Counted from the first letter of the stretch, positions 53,441 to 62,527 are shown. The stretch: DNA of 64,000 nt from Arthrobacter cupressi (GCF_900099975.1 NZ_FNEI01000007.1:117157-181156); one strand, 5' to 3'. Notes: a model not told the origin generated them from the sequence alone. Made by a program: numbers and translations.

Positions 53441-54667
53441 ATGAACGGCCAGCTCGCAGAGCACCTGCAGCCAGCAGAAGACACCCTGGAGGCTGAGAAG
53501 GCCTCACTCCTCAAACAGCCCAAGGCCGTGTGGGCCACTGCCATCGCGGCGGTCTTCGCCTTTATGGGCATCGGCCTGGTGGACCCCATCCTTCCGGCGA
53601 TCGCCAAGAACCTGGACGCCACACCCAGCCAGGTCTCGCTGCTGTTTACCAGCTATTTCCTGGTCACGGCCGTGGCGATGCTGGTCACGGGCTTCGTCTC
53701 CTCACGGATCGGCGGCAAGAAGACGCTGATGATCGGCCTGGCGCTTATCGTGGTGTTCGCCTCGCTCTCCGGGCTGTCGGGCTCGGTCGGTGAACTGGTC
53801 GGCTTCCGGGCCGGCTGGGGACTGGGCAATGCGCTGTTCGTGGCCACTGCGCTCGCGGTGATTGTTGGCGTCGCGAGCGGCGGCGCCGGAACGGCGATCA
53901 TCCTCTACGAAGCCGCCCTCGGCCTGGGCATCTCACTCGGCCCGCTCCTCGGCGCCCTGCTGGGTGGCTGGCAGTGGCGCGCCCCGTTCTTCGGCACCGC
54001 CGTCCTCATGGCGGTGGCCTTCATCGCCCTCATGGTGCTGCTGCCCAAGACGCCCGCCCCGGCAAAGAAGGCCCGCCTGCGCGACCCGCTGCTGGCCCTG
54101 GGCCACAAGGGCCTGCGTACCACCGCCGCCAGCGCGCTCTTCTACAACTACGGCTTCTTCACCATCCTGGCCTTCACCCCGTTCATCCTGGGCATGGACG
54201 CCTACGGGATCGGCGCGGTGTTCTTCGGCTGGGGCGTGGCCGTGGCGGTGTTCTCGGTCTTCGTGGCGCCGATACTGCAGCGCCGTTTCGGCACCAATAA
54301 CGTCCTGGTCGGCACGCTCGCAGCCCTCATGCTCGACCTGATCGGGCTCGGACTGGCCGCGGGGCACTCGGTGCCGGCCGTCGTCGTGCTGGTGGTCGTG
54401 GCCGGTGCGCTGCTGGGCATCAACAACACCCTGTACACCGAACTGGCCATGGAGGTCTCCGACTCGCCGCGGCCGGTGGCCTCGGCGGGGTACAACTTCG
54501 TGCGCTGGATGGGCGGCGCCCTGGCCCCGTTCGCCGCGGCACAGCTCGGGGAGCACTTCGGCCCGCAGCTCCCGTTCTTCGCCGGGGCCGTTGCCCTGCT
54601 CCTGGCCATCGCCGTGGCCATGGGCGGCAGGAAATTCCTGGCCGGCCACGAGCCGCACCTGGTGTAG
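53441..54667 (+). CDS. MFS transporter, probable drug/metabolite exporter
   Basis: The 408-residue protein has 12 predicted helices. The N-terminal LVDPILPAIAKNLDATPSQVSLLFTSYFL and the loop SSRIGGKKTLMIGLAL are typical of DHA1-type exporters. Motif C-like GISLGPLLGALLGG in helix 5 marks antiporters. ACAGGAG precedes ATG 53441. It follows the MarR gene in the same direction, the standard arrangement for an inducible efflux pump. Its stop is five bases from the stop of the convergent sugar porter. Confidence 0.92.
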   Translation: MNGQLAEHLQPAEDTLEAEKASLLKQPKAVWATAIAAVFAFMGIGLVDPILPAIAKNLDATPSQVSLLFTSYFLVTAVAMLVTGFVSSRIGGKKTLMIGLALIVVFASLSGLSGSVGELVGFRAGWGLGNALFVATALAVIVGVASGGAGTAIILYEAALGLGISLGPLLGALLGGWQWRAPFFGTAVLMAVAFIALMVLLPKTPAPAKKARLRDPLLALGHKGLRTTAASALFYNYGFFTILAFTPFILGMDAYGIGAVFFGWGVAVAVFSVFVAPILQRRFGTNNVLVGTLAALMLDLIGLGLAAGHSVPAVVVLVVVAGALLGINNTLYTELAMEVSDSPRPVASAGYNFVRWMGGALAPFAAAQLGEHFGPQLPFFAGAVALLLAIAVAMGGRKFLAGHEPHLV

Positions 54668-54672
54668 CCCGG

Positions 54673-56124
54673 CTACTTGCTCATCGCGGAGACCTTGGCG
54701 CCCTTGGGGACGAACAGGGTCTCGGCCTGCTCCAGGGACATGCCGTTGGTTTCGGGCACCTTGAACATGACGAAGAAGAACGACGCCGCCGCGAAGAGCG
54801 CGTACATACCGTAGGTGACGGGCAGGGAAGCGGCAGCCATTACGGGGAAGCTCAGGGTGATGGCGAAGTTGGCCACCCACTGTGCGGCGGCGGCCAGGCC
54901 CAGGGCGCGGCCGCGGATGCGGGAGGGGAAGATCTCACCCAGCAGCACCCACACCAGCGGACCCCACGAGACGCCGAAGCTGACCACGAAGAGGTTCGCC
55001 GCGACGAGGGCCACCGGGCCCCAGGCGCCGGGCAGTGCGATGTCCGTGCCGTTGCCGGTGGCCGAGGAAAAGGCCAGCGCCATGGCGCCCAGGGACGCCG
55101 CCATGCCGATGGAGCCTGCCAGCAGGATGGGGCGGCGGCCGATCCGGTCCACCAGGGCAATCGCCACGAGGGTCACCAGGATGTTGGTGATGGAGGTGGC
55201 CACGGAGATGGTGAGCGAGTCCTTCTCCTGGAATCCGACGGCCTTCCACAGCGTGGTGGAGTAGTAGAAGATCACGTTGATGCCCACGAACTGCTGCAGC
55301 ACGGAGAGGATGATGCCGATCCACACCACCGGCTGCAGGCCGAAGGAGTTGCCGCGCAGCGAGCCCTTCTTGGCGGACAACTGGTCCAGCTGGATGGATT
55401 CGCGGATTTCGCGGATGTGGCGCTCGGTGTCGTCGCCGGGCATCAGGGCGTCGAAGGTCTTCCGGGCGGCGTCCTCCTTGCCATTGAGGACCAGGAAGTG
55501 CGGGGATTCCGGCAGGGAGTAGGCGATCACGCCGTACACGGCGGCGGGGACGGCGCAGGCGATGAACATCCAGCGCCAGGCCTCCAGGCCGAGCCAGAAG
55601 TCCTGGTGGGCGCCGCCGGCGGAGGTGGCCAGCAGCGCGTCCGACAGCAGGGCCGCGAAGATGCCGCTGGTGATGGCGAGCTGCTGGAGGGATGCGAGCC
55701 GGCCGCGGATCTGCCGCGGTGAGATCTCGGAAATGTAGGCAGGAGCGATCACCGAGGCCAGCCCGATGCCCAGGCCGCCCACCAGGCGCCAGAAGATCAA
55801 GTCCCAGACACCGAAGGCCAGGCCCGTGCCCACCGAGCTCACCAGGAACAGGACCGCCCCGAGCTTCATCGCGGGCACGCGGCCGTGGCGGTCAGCCACC
55901 TTGCCGGCCAGGTAGGCGCCGGCGGCGCAGCCGATCAGGGCGATCGCCACGGCGAAGCCGGTGACGGCCTCGCTCAGCGCGAATTCAGCCTTCATGGCGT
56001 CAACGGCGCCGTTCACCACCGAGGAATCGAAGCCGAAGAGGAAGCCGCCCACCGCGCCCGCGATGGCCAGGCCAATCACTTTGCGGTGGACGCCTGCATG
56101 GCTGTCGGTCATGGATGTGGACAT
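54673..56124 (-). CDS. Sugar porter family MFS transporter
   Basis: The 483-residue transporter has 12 helices and sugar-porter signatures: GFDSSVVNGA in helix 1, GKVADRHGRVPAMKLG, GLGIGLASVIAPAYISEISPRQIRGRL, SLPESPHFL, and LVDRIGRRPILLAGS with the QQFVGINVIFYYS helix-7 motif. It is likely a proton symporter for a hexose, pentose or inositol. ATG 56124 has GGGAG four bases upstream; the frame is open to 56223. Palindromes in the upstream region may be operator sites. No catabolic genes are adjacent. Confidence 0.93.
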   Translation of the reverse strand: MSTSMTDSHAGVHRKVIGLAIAGAVGGFLFGFDSSVVNGAVDAMKAEFALSEAVTGFAVAIALIGCAAGAYLAGKVADRHGRVPAMKLGAVLFLVSSVGTGLAFGVWDLIFWRLVGGLGIGLASVIAPAYISEISPRQIRGRLASLQQLAITSGIFAALLSDALLATSAGGAHQDFWLGLEAWRWMFIACAVPAAVYGVIAYSLPESPHFLVLNGKEDAARKTFDALMPGDDTERHIREIRESIQLDQLSAKKGSLRGNSFGLQPVVWIGIILSVLQQFVGINVIFYYSTTLWKAVGFQEKDSLTISVATSITNILVTLVAIALVDRIGRRPILLAGSIGMAASLGAMALAFSSATGNGTDIALPGAWGPVALVAANLFVVSFGVSWGPLVWVLLGEIFPSRIRGRALGLAAAAQWVANFAITLSFPVMAAASLPVTYGMYALFAAASFFFVMFKVPETNGMSLEQAETLFVPKGAKVSAMSK

Positions 56125-56215
56125 GGCTCTCCCTTGAGGACTGGTGGCTTGGGGCGGCGCGGAAGTCGTCGGCTGCTGACTCCGATGGAGGCGCCGGTGC
56201 ACTCGCGCTACACAG

Positions 56216-56269
56216 TGTGGCACGCCACATCCGCGAAGTTCCAGTCAAGGTGATGCACATGACATGCAT
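56216..56269. promoter_or_regulatory. Palindromes upstream of the sugar porter
   Basis: TGTGGC-AC-GCCACA (56216-56229) and ATGCA-N7-TGCAT (56253-56269) lie 92-145 bases before the porter start. TTGACT is present between them on the minus strand. They are candidate operators in the 357-base gap 56125-56481, which also holds the hairpin at 56303-56344 and no gene. Confidence 0.45.
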
Positions 56270-56302
56270 TCACATTCTTAACGCAAGGCCCAAACCATGC
56301 CG

Positions 56303-56344
56303 CGGCAGGGAAGCCATCGGGGATGTTCCGAGGCTTCCCTGCCG
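56303..56344. terminator. Hairpin downstream of hutF
   Basis: CGGCAGGGAAGCC (56303-56315) pairs with GGCTTCCCTGCCG (56332-56344) around 16 bases. It is 138 bases past the hutF stop and lacks a T-tract. It may end hutF transcripts or insulate the sugar porter promoter. Confidence 0.5.
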
Positions 56345-56481
56345 TCCGAACCGCGAGCTAACACGCCCTTTTGAGTCAACTTATTGAACGCAAAAGTACG
56401 ACGGCGGCGGGTCGCCAGGTAGCGCCGGCCCGCCCCCGGCGTCGTGCCCTGAGCCTCGCCCACGGCCCGTCCGGGGCGCCG

Positions 56482-57837
56482 TCAGGAGAACTCCGCCAGC
56501 GCCTCCGTCAGCAGCAGGCCGGGTTCGCCGAGCCGGCTGTGCACACCGCGGGAGACAAGCAGTTCCCCGGCAACGACAACCTCGGTCACATCGCTCGCGG
56601 TGGCACTGAACGGCATCTGCAGGGGGCGGGTTCCGGCGGTGCGGACCGAGGCGGGATCGACGACCATGAAGTCGCAGACCGCGCCGACGTGGAGGGCCGG
56701 TGGAGCAACCGGAGTCGCCATGGACCGCGCGGCTCCCTCCGTTGCCGCGTGCAGCAGCTCCTCCGGGGAGAACCTGCCGCGCTGCCCGCTGCCCAGGCGT
56801 TCCCCGTGCTCCAGGGCTCGCATTTCGGTCCAGGGATCGATCACCGCGTGCTGGTCCGTGCCCAGCGCAATCGCCGCCCCGGCGTCGGAAAGTTCCCGGG
56901 CCGGGCCGATCCCGTCCGCCAGGTCGGCTTCGGTGCTCGGGCACATCACCACGGTTGCGCCGGCAGCTCCGAGCAGCGCGATGTCTTCCGGCGTCAGGTG
57001 CGTGGCATGGACGGCCGAGAGCCGCCGGGACAGCAGGCCGTGGCGCTCCAGGAGACCGGCCGGCGTGGTGCCGTAGGCCTCGAGGCAGGCATCGTTCTCG
57101 GCGGGTTGCTCGCTCAGGTGGATGTGGAGGGGGATGTCGGCGGGCAGCTGCCGGGCCACCGCCTTGAGGTCCTCCTCGGGCACGGCCCGCACCGAGTGCA
57201 GTGCCGCGCCCACTCTGACCAAGTCCGGCGGGAACGTCTGTGCGATCGCGCTCCGAAGCGAGGAGAGGCGGTCCAGCCAGGCCTGGACGCCGGCGTCCCC
57301 GAACCTGGCCTGTTCGGCACTGAGCGGGGTGCCGATGCCGCCGGCCAGGTACAGCGTGTCCAGCAGGGTGAGGCGGATGCCGGCGGACATCGCCGCCCGG
57401 GCCAGTGCCAGCTCCATGGCGTGGGGTTCGGCGTAGGGCGCGCCGCCCGGCTGGTGGTGGACGTAGTGGAATTCGGCCACGCTGCTGAAGCCGGCGACCA
57501 CCATTTCGGCGAAGACGGCGGACGCCAGCTTTTCGTACTTTTCGGGGGTCAGTTCCGAGGCGCTGCGGTACATCTGTTCGCGCCACACCCAGAAGTCGCC
57601 GCGTCCGTCATGTGTGCGCCCGCGCAGGATCCGGTGGAAGGCGTGGGAGTGGGCGTTGGCCGCCGCGGGGTAGGCGATGCCGTGCAGTTCCGTGTCGCCG
57701 GCCTGGGGGCCGGTTCCGGTGGTGACGGCGGAGATCCGGCCGTCCTGTGTCTCCAGCCGCACACCGCGCGCGACCTCCGGAACCCCCGTGCCGCCGTCGG
57801 GCGCAACAAGCGCCGCCTCGCACCAGAACGCGCTCAC
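56482..57837 (-). CDS. hutF: Formimidoylglutamate deiminase
   Basis: This 451-residue amidohydrolase-superfamily enzyme converts N-formimino-L-glutamate to N-formyl-L-glutamate and ammonia, step four of the five-step histidine pathway. Metal and catalytic motifs are AANAHSHAFHRILRG, LHIHLSEQPAEN, VHATHLTPEDIALLG and LGTDQHAVIDPWTEMR. GTG 57837 has GGAGG seven bases upstream and overlaps the stop of the amidohydrolase gene (GTGA). The coupling to that gene, and the presence of hutU nearby, support the function. The next step would need a formylglutamate deformylase. Confidence 0.9.
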   Translation of the reverse strand: MSAFWCEAALVAPDGGTGVPEVARGVRLETQDGRISAVTTGTGPQAGDTELHGIAYPAAANAHSHAFHRILRGRTHDGRGDFWVWREQMYRSASELTPEKYEKLASAVFAEMVVAGFSSVAEFHYVHHQPGGAPYAEPHAMELALARAAMSAGIRLTLLDTLYLAGGIGTPLSAEQARFGDAGVQAWLDRLSSLRSAIAQTFPPDLVRVGAALHSVRAVPEEDLKAVARQLPADIPLHIHLSEQPAENDACLEAYGTTPAGLLERHGLLSRRLSAVHATHLTPEDIALLGAAGATVVMCPSTEADLADGIGPARELSDAGAAIALGTDQHAVIDPWTEMRALEHGERLGSGQRGRFSPEELLHAATEGAARSMATPVAPPALHVGAVCDFMVVDPASVRTAGTRPLQMPFSATASDVTEVVVAGELLVSRGVHSRLGEPGLLLTEALAEFS

Positions 57838-59033
57838 AGGAGTCCCTCCAGGACATCGGCGAGGGCAACCGCGCCGGTGGCGGCGTCCTCGTCGGCCACG
57901 TATTCCTCCGGCGAATGCGAGATTCCGCTCGGATTCCGCACAAAGACCATCGCCGAGGGGACGTATCCGGCAAGGACGCCGGCGTCGTGCCCTGCGCCGG
58001 TCGCCAGTACGGGAGCGCCCGGCAGGAGCCCGCTGATGCGCTGGCTCAGCGACGGGTCGAAATGCACGGTGTCGCTGTAGGACTCCTCGGTGAGGGTCAC
58101 TGTGCACCCTTCGCCCGCCGCGGCTTCCGTGGCCGCCCGGTAGATGGCTTCGATGAGCTGCGCGGTCACGGCGTCGTCAGGGTGGCGGGCGTCCAGCCAC
58201 AGGTCCACGCGCGAGGCGATCACGTTGGTGCCGCCCGGGACGGGCGTGAGGCGCCCGACGGTTGCGCGGGCGTCCGGCTGCTTCGCCGCGGCCCCGCGGA
58301 CGGCCAGGATGATCTGCGCGGCCGCCACCATGGGATCGGAGCGGTCGGCCATGAGCGTGGTGCCGGCGTGGTTGCCCTGGCCGTGTACGCTCAGCTTCCA
58401 GCGGCCGTGGCCAAGGATGGAGCTTCCGACGGCGACGGCCGGACCGCCGTTCCCGAGTCCCTTGCCCTGTTCCACATGCAGTTCGACGAAGTCGCCGATC
58501 CGGGCAAGGGCCTCCGGGTCTGGGCCGATGTGCCGGGGGTCCAGGTCGTTGGCCCGGGCGACGTCGGCGAAAGTGTCGCCGCCGGCGTCGCGCAGGTTCA
58601 GTGCCTTGTCGACGCCGATGGCGCCGGTCAGGAGCCTCGAGCCCAGGCAGGCCACGCCGAAGCGGGATCCCTCTTCTTCGGGGAACACTGTGATGGCGAG
58701 CGGGCGGGGCGGCTGGACGCCGCGGGCCTTGAGGATGTCGACGGCGGCCAGTGCGGACGCGACGCCGAGCGGACCGTCGAACGCGCCTCCGCCCGGGACC
58801 GAGTCGAGGTGGCTTCCGGTGACGAGGGCGCCGTCCTGCGGCTTTCCCCACCAGGCCCAGATGATCCCGTTGCGGTCCGTCTCGACGGCGAGGCCCCGCT
58901 GTTCGGCCTGCTCGATGAACCACTGCCTGAGGTCGAGTTCGGGCGTTGAGTAGACGGCCCGCGAGTAGCCTCCGCGCACCGCATCGCGGCCCACGTCCTT
59001 GATCGAGTCAAGGAGCTGATTGACGGTTTCCAC
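57834..59033 (-). CDS. M20-family amidohydrolase (allantoate amidohydrolase/carbamoylase type), possible HutG substitute
   Basis: The 399-residue dizinc hydrolase has GSHLDSVPGGGAFDGPLGV (metal His/Asp), FPEEEGSRFGVACLGSR (metal and base Glu), FVELHVEQGKGL (metal His), the dimerisation domain starting GQGNHAGTTLMADRSDPM and the last ligand in ATGAGHDAGVLA. Relatives remove carbamoyl groups from allantoate, ureidoglycolate or N-carbamoyl amino acids. GTG 59033 has GGAGGA six bases upstream. It is the first gene of an operon with hutF and overlaps it, so it may hydrolyse N-formylglutamate; that is inference. Confidence 0.85.
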   Translation of the reverse strand: METVNQLLDSIKDVGRDAVRGGYSRAVYSTPELDLRQWFIEQAEQRGLAVETDRNGIIWAWWGKPQDGALVTGSHLDSVPGGGAFDGPLGVASALAAVDILKARGVQPPRPLAITVFPEEEGSRFGVACLGSRLLTGAIGVDKALNLRDAGGDTFADVARANDLDPRHIGPDPEALARIGDFVELHVEQGKGLGNGGPAVAVGSSILGHGRWKLSVHGQGNHAGTTLMADRSDPMVAAAQIILAVRGAAAKQPDARATVGRLTPVPGGTNVIASRVDLWLDARHPDDAVTAQLIEAIYRAATEAAAGEGCTVTLTEESYSDTVHFDPSLSQRISGLLPGAPVLATGAGHDAGVLAGYVPSAMVFVRNPSGISHSPEEYVADEDAATGAVALADVLEGLL

Positions 59034-59056
59034 GTGTGTTCCTCCGATGCTAAGAC

Positions 59057-59093
59057 TGCCACCAAGTAAAAAGCAGTTGCCATCAGATGACAA
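59057..59093 (-). promoter_or_regulatory. Promoter of the amidohydrolase-hutF operon with repressor element
   Basis: On the minus strand TTGTCA (59093-59088), a 17-base spacer and TTTACT (59070-59065) form the core promoter. The 16-base element TTTTTACTTGGTGGCA (59072-59057) covers the -10 and start point. It is exactly repeated in the divergent promoter. Confidence 0.75.
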
Positions 59094-59203
59094 GGGGGTG
59101 AATGGAAAACCGCCACAATTAACAGCCCTGAAACACTGCCGACACCCCGTAGTGATGTGTGACGTCCCAAATCCCGGAATCTCGGGAATTAAGACGAAAG
59201 CTC

Positions 59204-59240
59204 TTGCCATGCCATGAAAATTGATTTTTACTTGGTGGCA
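59204..59240 (+). promoter_or_regulatory. Promoter of the IclR-transporter operon with repressor element
   Basis: TTGCCA (59204-59209), a 17-base spacer and TTTACT (59227-59232) form the core promoter. TTTTTACTTGGTGGCA (59225-59240) covers the -10 and is an exact inverted copy of the element in the amidohydrolase promoter. An imperfect TCCCG-N6-CGGGA lies just upstream. Confidence 0.75.
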
Positions 59241-59279
59241 AGACATGGTGATTCAGACCACTTGAAAGCAGGTTGTGCA

Positions 59280-59966
59280 GTGGCGGCAGATTCCTCGACC
59301 CGGACGGTGGAAAGGGCGCTGGCCCTCCTCAGCGCGGTCTGCACCGATGGGTCCATCAGCCTGAGCGACGCAGCACGCGTGGTTGACTTGTCCGCCAGCA
59401 CTGCGCTCCGCCTCCTGCGCACCTTGGAGGGCAGCGGCTTCGTGACACGGGATCCGGGTGGAAACTTCCGCCCGGGCGCCAGCGTCATCCAGCTGGGCGC
59501 CCTCGCCCTGGGACAGGAATCCCTCGTGTCCCTCTGCACGCCGCACATGAAGCAGCTCGTGGCCGATACGGGCGAGTCCTGCTACTTGAGCATTCCCGGT
59601 CCTGGGGAGACCGGAATCTACATCGCCATCGTCGAAGGTACCCGCTCCGTCCGGCACACCAGCTGGGTCGGCCGGAGCATCCCGCTGGAAGGATCCGCCG
59701 CCGGCAAGATCCTCACCGGCGGGCAGAACGGCCGCGGCTACGCCATCGTGCGAAGCGGCGTGGAAGACGACATCACGGCGGTCGCCGCACCGATCGTCAT
59801 CGGTGGCCGGACCGTGGCAGCCCTCAGCATCGTCGTGCCCAGCTATCGCCTGGACGAAGCGAAGGCCCACACATTTGGCGAGGAACTGGTGAGGGTGGCA
59901 GGCAACATCCTCGAAGATCCCGCAGGTAACCATGAAGCGCCCCACGAAAGCATGGAAAAGAAATGA
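59280..59966 (+). CDS. IclR family transcriptional regulator, probable hut regulator
   Basis: The product has an N-terminal IclR winged helix (STRTVERALALLSAVCTDGSISLSDAARVVDLSASTALRLLRTLEGSGFVTRD). The effector domain includes GESCYLSIPGPGETGIYIAIVEGTRSVRH, GRSIPLEGSAAGKIL and VAAPIVIGGRTVAALSIV. ATG 59214 is in frame but lies upstream of the predicted start of transcription, so GTG 59280 is preferred (228 residues). The stop overlaps the ABC ATPase start (ATGA). Its likely site is the 16-base element in both divergent promoters. The effector would be histidine or urocanate. Confidence 0.9.
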   Translation: MAADSSTRTVERALALLSAVCTDGSISLSDAARVVDLSASTALRLLRTLEGSGFVTRDPGGNFRPGASVIQLGALALGQESLVSLCTPHMKQLVADTGESCYLSIPGPGETGIYIAIVEGTRSVRHTSWVGRSIPLEGSAAGKILTGGQNGRGYAIVRSGVEDDITAVAAPIVIGGRTVAALSIVVPSYRLDEAKAHTFGEELVRVAGNILEDPAGNHEAPHESMEKK

Positions 59967-61069
59967 TCAAGTTTGAAAATGTCACCAAGGCGTACCCGGA
60001 CGGGACGGTCGCCGTCGACGGCCTGAACCTCGAGGCGCCCACCGGCAAGCTGACCATCCTGGTCGGCCCGTCCGGCTGTGGAAAGACCACCTCGTTGAGG
60101 ATGATCAACCGCCTCATCGAGCCCACCAGCGGCACCATCTACCTCGACGACCAGCCCACCTCCGGCATGGACGCAGCGTTGCTCCGCCGCCGGATCGGCT
60201 ACGTCATCCAGCACGCGGGGCTCTTCCCCCACAAGACGATCGTGGACAACGTGGCCACCATGCCGGTGCTGCTTGGCGAGAGCCGGCAGAAGGCACGGAT
60301 CAAGGCCCTGGAGCTGATCGAGCGTGTGGGCCTGCCGGCCAGCTTCGCCAAGCGCTACCCGTGGCAGCTCTCCGGCGGCCAGCAGCAGCGCGTCGGCGTT
60401 GCCCGTGCGCTGGCCTCGGACCCCGCGTTCATGCTCATGGATGAGCCCTTCAGTGCCGTGGACCCCGTGGTCCGCGGCCAGCTGCAGGACGAGTTCCTCC
60501 GCCTGCAGCGCGAGATCGGCAAGACCATCATCATGGTCACCCACGACATCGACGAAGCCCTCAAGCTCGGCGACCAGGTGGCCGTAATGCGCGTGGGCGG
60601 CAAGCTGGCCCAGATGGCCTCCCCCTCGGAACTGCTCACCTCGCCTGCCGACGAGTTCGTGGCGGACTTCGTGGGCCGCGACCGCGGCTACCGCTCCCTC
60701 GGCTTCACCAAGACCGCCGGCGCCGTGGCCATCGGCGAGGAAGCAGTGATCCAGCTCGGCGCCTCGGCCGATGAGGCCCGCGCCAAGGCGTCCGGTGCCT
60801 GGGTGCTGGTGGTCGACGGCAGCCGGAAGCCCCTCGGCTGGGCGCAGCCGGAGCTGGTCCGCGGCGAGGTCACCCGCGAACACCTGAACCTCAGCGGCAT
60901 CCCGGCCGTGGTCTCCGGAACGATGCGCCAGCTGCTCGACGCCGCCCTTTCCTCGCCGAGCCGCCGCGGCGTCGTCGTCGACGAAAACGGAGAGCTGATC
61001 GGCACCGTCACCGCCACCGACGTCGTCAAGGCCATCGAAGCCGAACCCCACCTGGAGACGGCCCGATGA
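59963..61069 (+). CDS. ABC transporter ATP-binding protein (betaine/OpuC type) with CBS domain
   Basis: The 368-residue ATPase has Walker A GPSGCGKTTSL, Q-loop YVIQHAGLFPHKT, signature LSGGQQQRVGVARAL, Walker B FMLMDEPFSAVD and H-loop VTHDIDEALKL. After the ABC module come CBS-like segments (about 255-365), ending GVVVDENGELIGTVTATDVVKAIE. In OpuA-type systems the CBS domain senses ionic strength, though only the last CBS motif is clear here. It is translationally coupled to the regulator and the next permease. Context favours histidine or betaine import for the hut pathway. Confidence 0.9.
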   Translation: MIKFENVTKAYPDGTVAVDGLNLEAPTGKLTILVGPSGCGKTTSLRMINRLIEPTSGTIYLDDQPTSGMDAALLRRRIGYVIQHAGLFPHKTIVDNVATMPVLLGESRQKARIKALELIERVGLPASFAKRYPWQLSGGQQQRVGVARALASDPAFMLMDEPFSAVDPVVRGQLQDEFLRLQREIGKTIIMVTHDIDEALKLGDQVAVMRVGGKLAQMASPSELLTSPADEFVADFVGRDRGYRSLGFTKTAGAVAIGEEAVIQLGASADEARAKASGAWVLVVDGSRKPLGWAQPELVRGEVTREHLNLSGIPAVVSGTMRQLLDAALSSPSRRGVVVDENGELIGTVTATDVVKAIEAEPHLETAR

Positions 61070-61716
61070 ACTTCGAATGGCTGGGCCGCCAGTCCGACAA
61101 CATTGTCTTCCTCCTCGGCTGGCACGTCCTGCTCGCCGTCATCCCGCTGATCCTGGGCCTGCTCATCGCCCTGCCCCTGGGTTGGTGGGCCCACCGGAGC
61201 CGCCGGATCTACCCACTGCTGGTGGGCGTCGCAGGCCTCCTGTACACAGTTCCCTCCCTCGCCCTGTTCGTCCTGCTGCCGCTGGTCCTTGGTACCAAGA
61301 TCCTGGACCCGCTCAACATCGTGGCCGCACTGACCATCTACACCGTGGCCCTGCTGGTGCGCGTGGTGGCCGACGCCCTCGAGTCCGTTCCCGAGGACAC
61401 TGTCCAGGCCGCCAAGGCCATGGGCTACCGCGGCTACCAAAGCCTGCTGAAAGTGGAACTGCCCGTGGGCGTTCCCGTCATCAGCGCGGGCCTCCGCGTG
61501 GCCGCCGTCTCCAACGTCAGCCTGGTGTCCGTGGCCGCGCTGCTGGGCATCCCGCAGCTTGGCTCGCTGTTCACCCAGGGCTTCCAGCTCCGGTTCTTCA
61601 CGCCGATCATCGCGGGCATCGTGCTCTGTGTGGTCCTGGCCATGATCCTGGACGGACTGATCATCCTTCTCAACCGGTGGCTGACACCGTGGACCCCCAA
61701 GGTGGTGGCATCGTGA
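61066..61716 (+). CDS. ABC transporter permease (betaine/histidine type), first subunit
   Basis: The 216-residue permease has five or six helices and the coupling loop EDTVQAAKAMGYRGYQSLLKVELPVGVPVISAGLRVA. LPLGWWAHRSRR and YTVPSLALFVLLP match OpuCB/HutW-like subunits. ATG 61066 overlaps the ATPase stop and its own stop overlaps the second permease (GTGA). Two different permeases plus a separate lipoprotein define the OpuC-like layout. Confidence 0.9.
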   Translation: MNFEWLGRQSDNIVFLLGWHVLLAVIPLILGLLIALPLGWWAHRSRRIYPLLVGVAGLLYTVPSLALFVLLPLVLGTKILDPLNIVAALTIYTVALLVRVVADALESVPEDTVQAAKAMGYRGYQSLLKVELPVGVPVISAGLRVAAVSNVSLVSVAALLGIPQLGSLFTQGFQLRFFTPIIAGIVLCVVLAMILDGLIILLNRWLTPWTPKVVAS

Positions 61717-62429
61717 ACTACTTGTTCGACCCCCGGCACTGGAGCGGCGCGGACAGCATCCCGACCCTGATCGGCGAGCACCTGCTGTACTCCCTGATCG
61801 CCCTGGCCATCGCGGCCATCATCGCCGTGCCGCTCGGCATCTACATCGGTGTCACCGGCAAGGGCGTGTTCCTCATCGCCGGCCTGGCCAACGCCCTGCG
61901 CGCCCTGCCCAGCGTGGGCTTGCTGATCCTGCTGGTCCTGCTGATCTCGCCGGCCTTCCCGTCCAAGATGGGCTACATCCTTCCGAGCCTCATCGTCCTC
62001 GTGCTGCTCGCGGTGCCGCCCATCCTGACCAACACCTACGCCGGCGTCCGCGCAGTGGATGCGGCCGCCGTCGACGCCGCCCGTGGCATGGGCTTCCGCA
62101 CCATGAAGATCCTCACGGACGTCCAGCTCCCCTGCTCGCTCCCGCTTGTCCTGTCCGGTGTCCGCAGTGCCCTGCTGCAGATCATCTCGACGGCGACCAT
62201 CGCCGCGTACATTTCGCTCGGCGGCCTGGGCCGCCTCCTGATCGATGGCAAGGCCCAGAACGACTACAGCCAAATGGTTGCCGGCGCCGTGCTGGTCGCC
62301 CTGCTGGCGCTGTTCTTCGACCAGCTTCTCGCCTTCATCACCCGCCGTGTCGTCTCACCCGGACTGACGCGGCGCACCATCAAATCGGCTTCCCCCGCCG
62401 AGCCCGTGAAGACCCCCGTCACGGTCTGA
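61713..62429 (+). CDS. ABC transporter permease (betaine/histidine type), second subunit
   Basis: The 238-residue permease from GTG 61713 resembles OpuCD: LPSVGLLILLVLLISPAFPSKMG, LAVPPILTNTYAGVRAVDAAAVDAARGMGFRTMKILTDVQLP (coupling loop) and ISTATIAAYISLGGLGRLLIDG. It has about six helices. The frame is open far upstream, but the GTGA overlap and family N-terminus fix the start. The binding-protein gene follows after 98 bases. Confidence 0.9.
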   Translation: MNYLFDPRHWSGADSIPTLIGEHLLYSLIALAIAAIIAVPLGIYIGVTGKGVFLIAGLANALRALPSVGLLILLVLLISPAFPSKMGYILPSLIVLVLLAVPPILTNTYAGVRAVDAAAVDAARGMGFRTMKILTDVQLPCSLPLVLSGVRSALLQIISTATIAAYISLGGLGRLLIDGKAQNDYSQMVAGAVLVALLALFFDQLLAFITRRVVSPGLTRRTIKSASPAEPVKTPVTV

Positions 62430-62527
62430 TCCACACCCGGCGCCGGCCTTCCGGCGCAAGTTTCACCTCCCACCCACCCCCACTTGGCCGCTGCATGCCC
62501 TCGCAGCGCCGTTCCAGGAGAGTTGAC

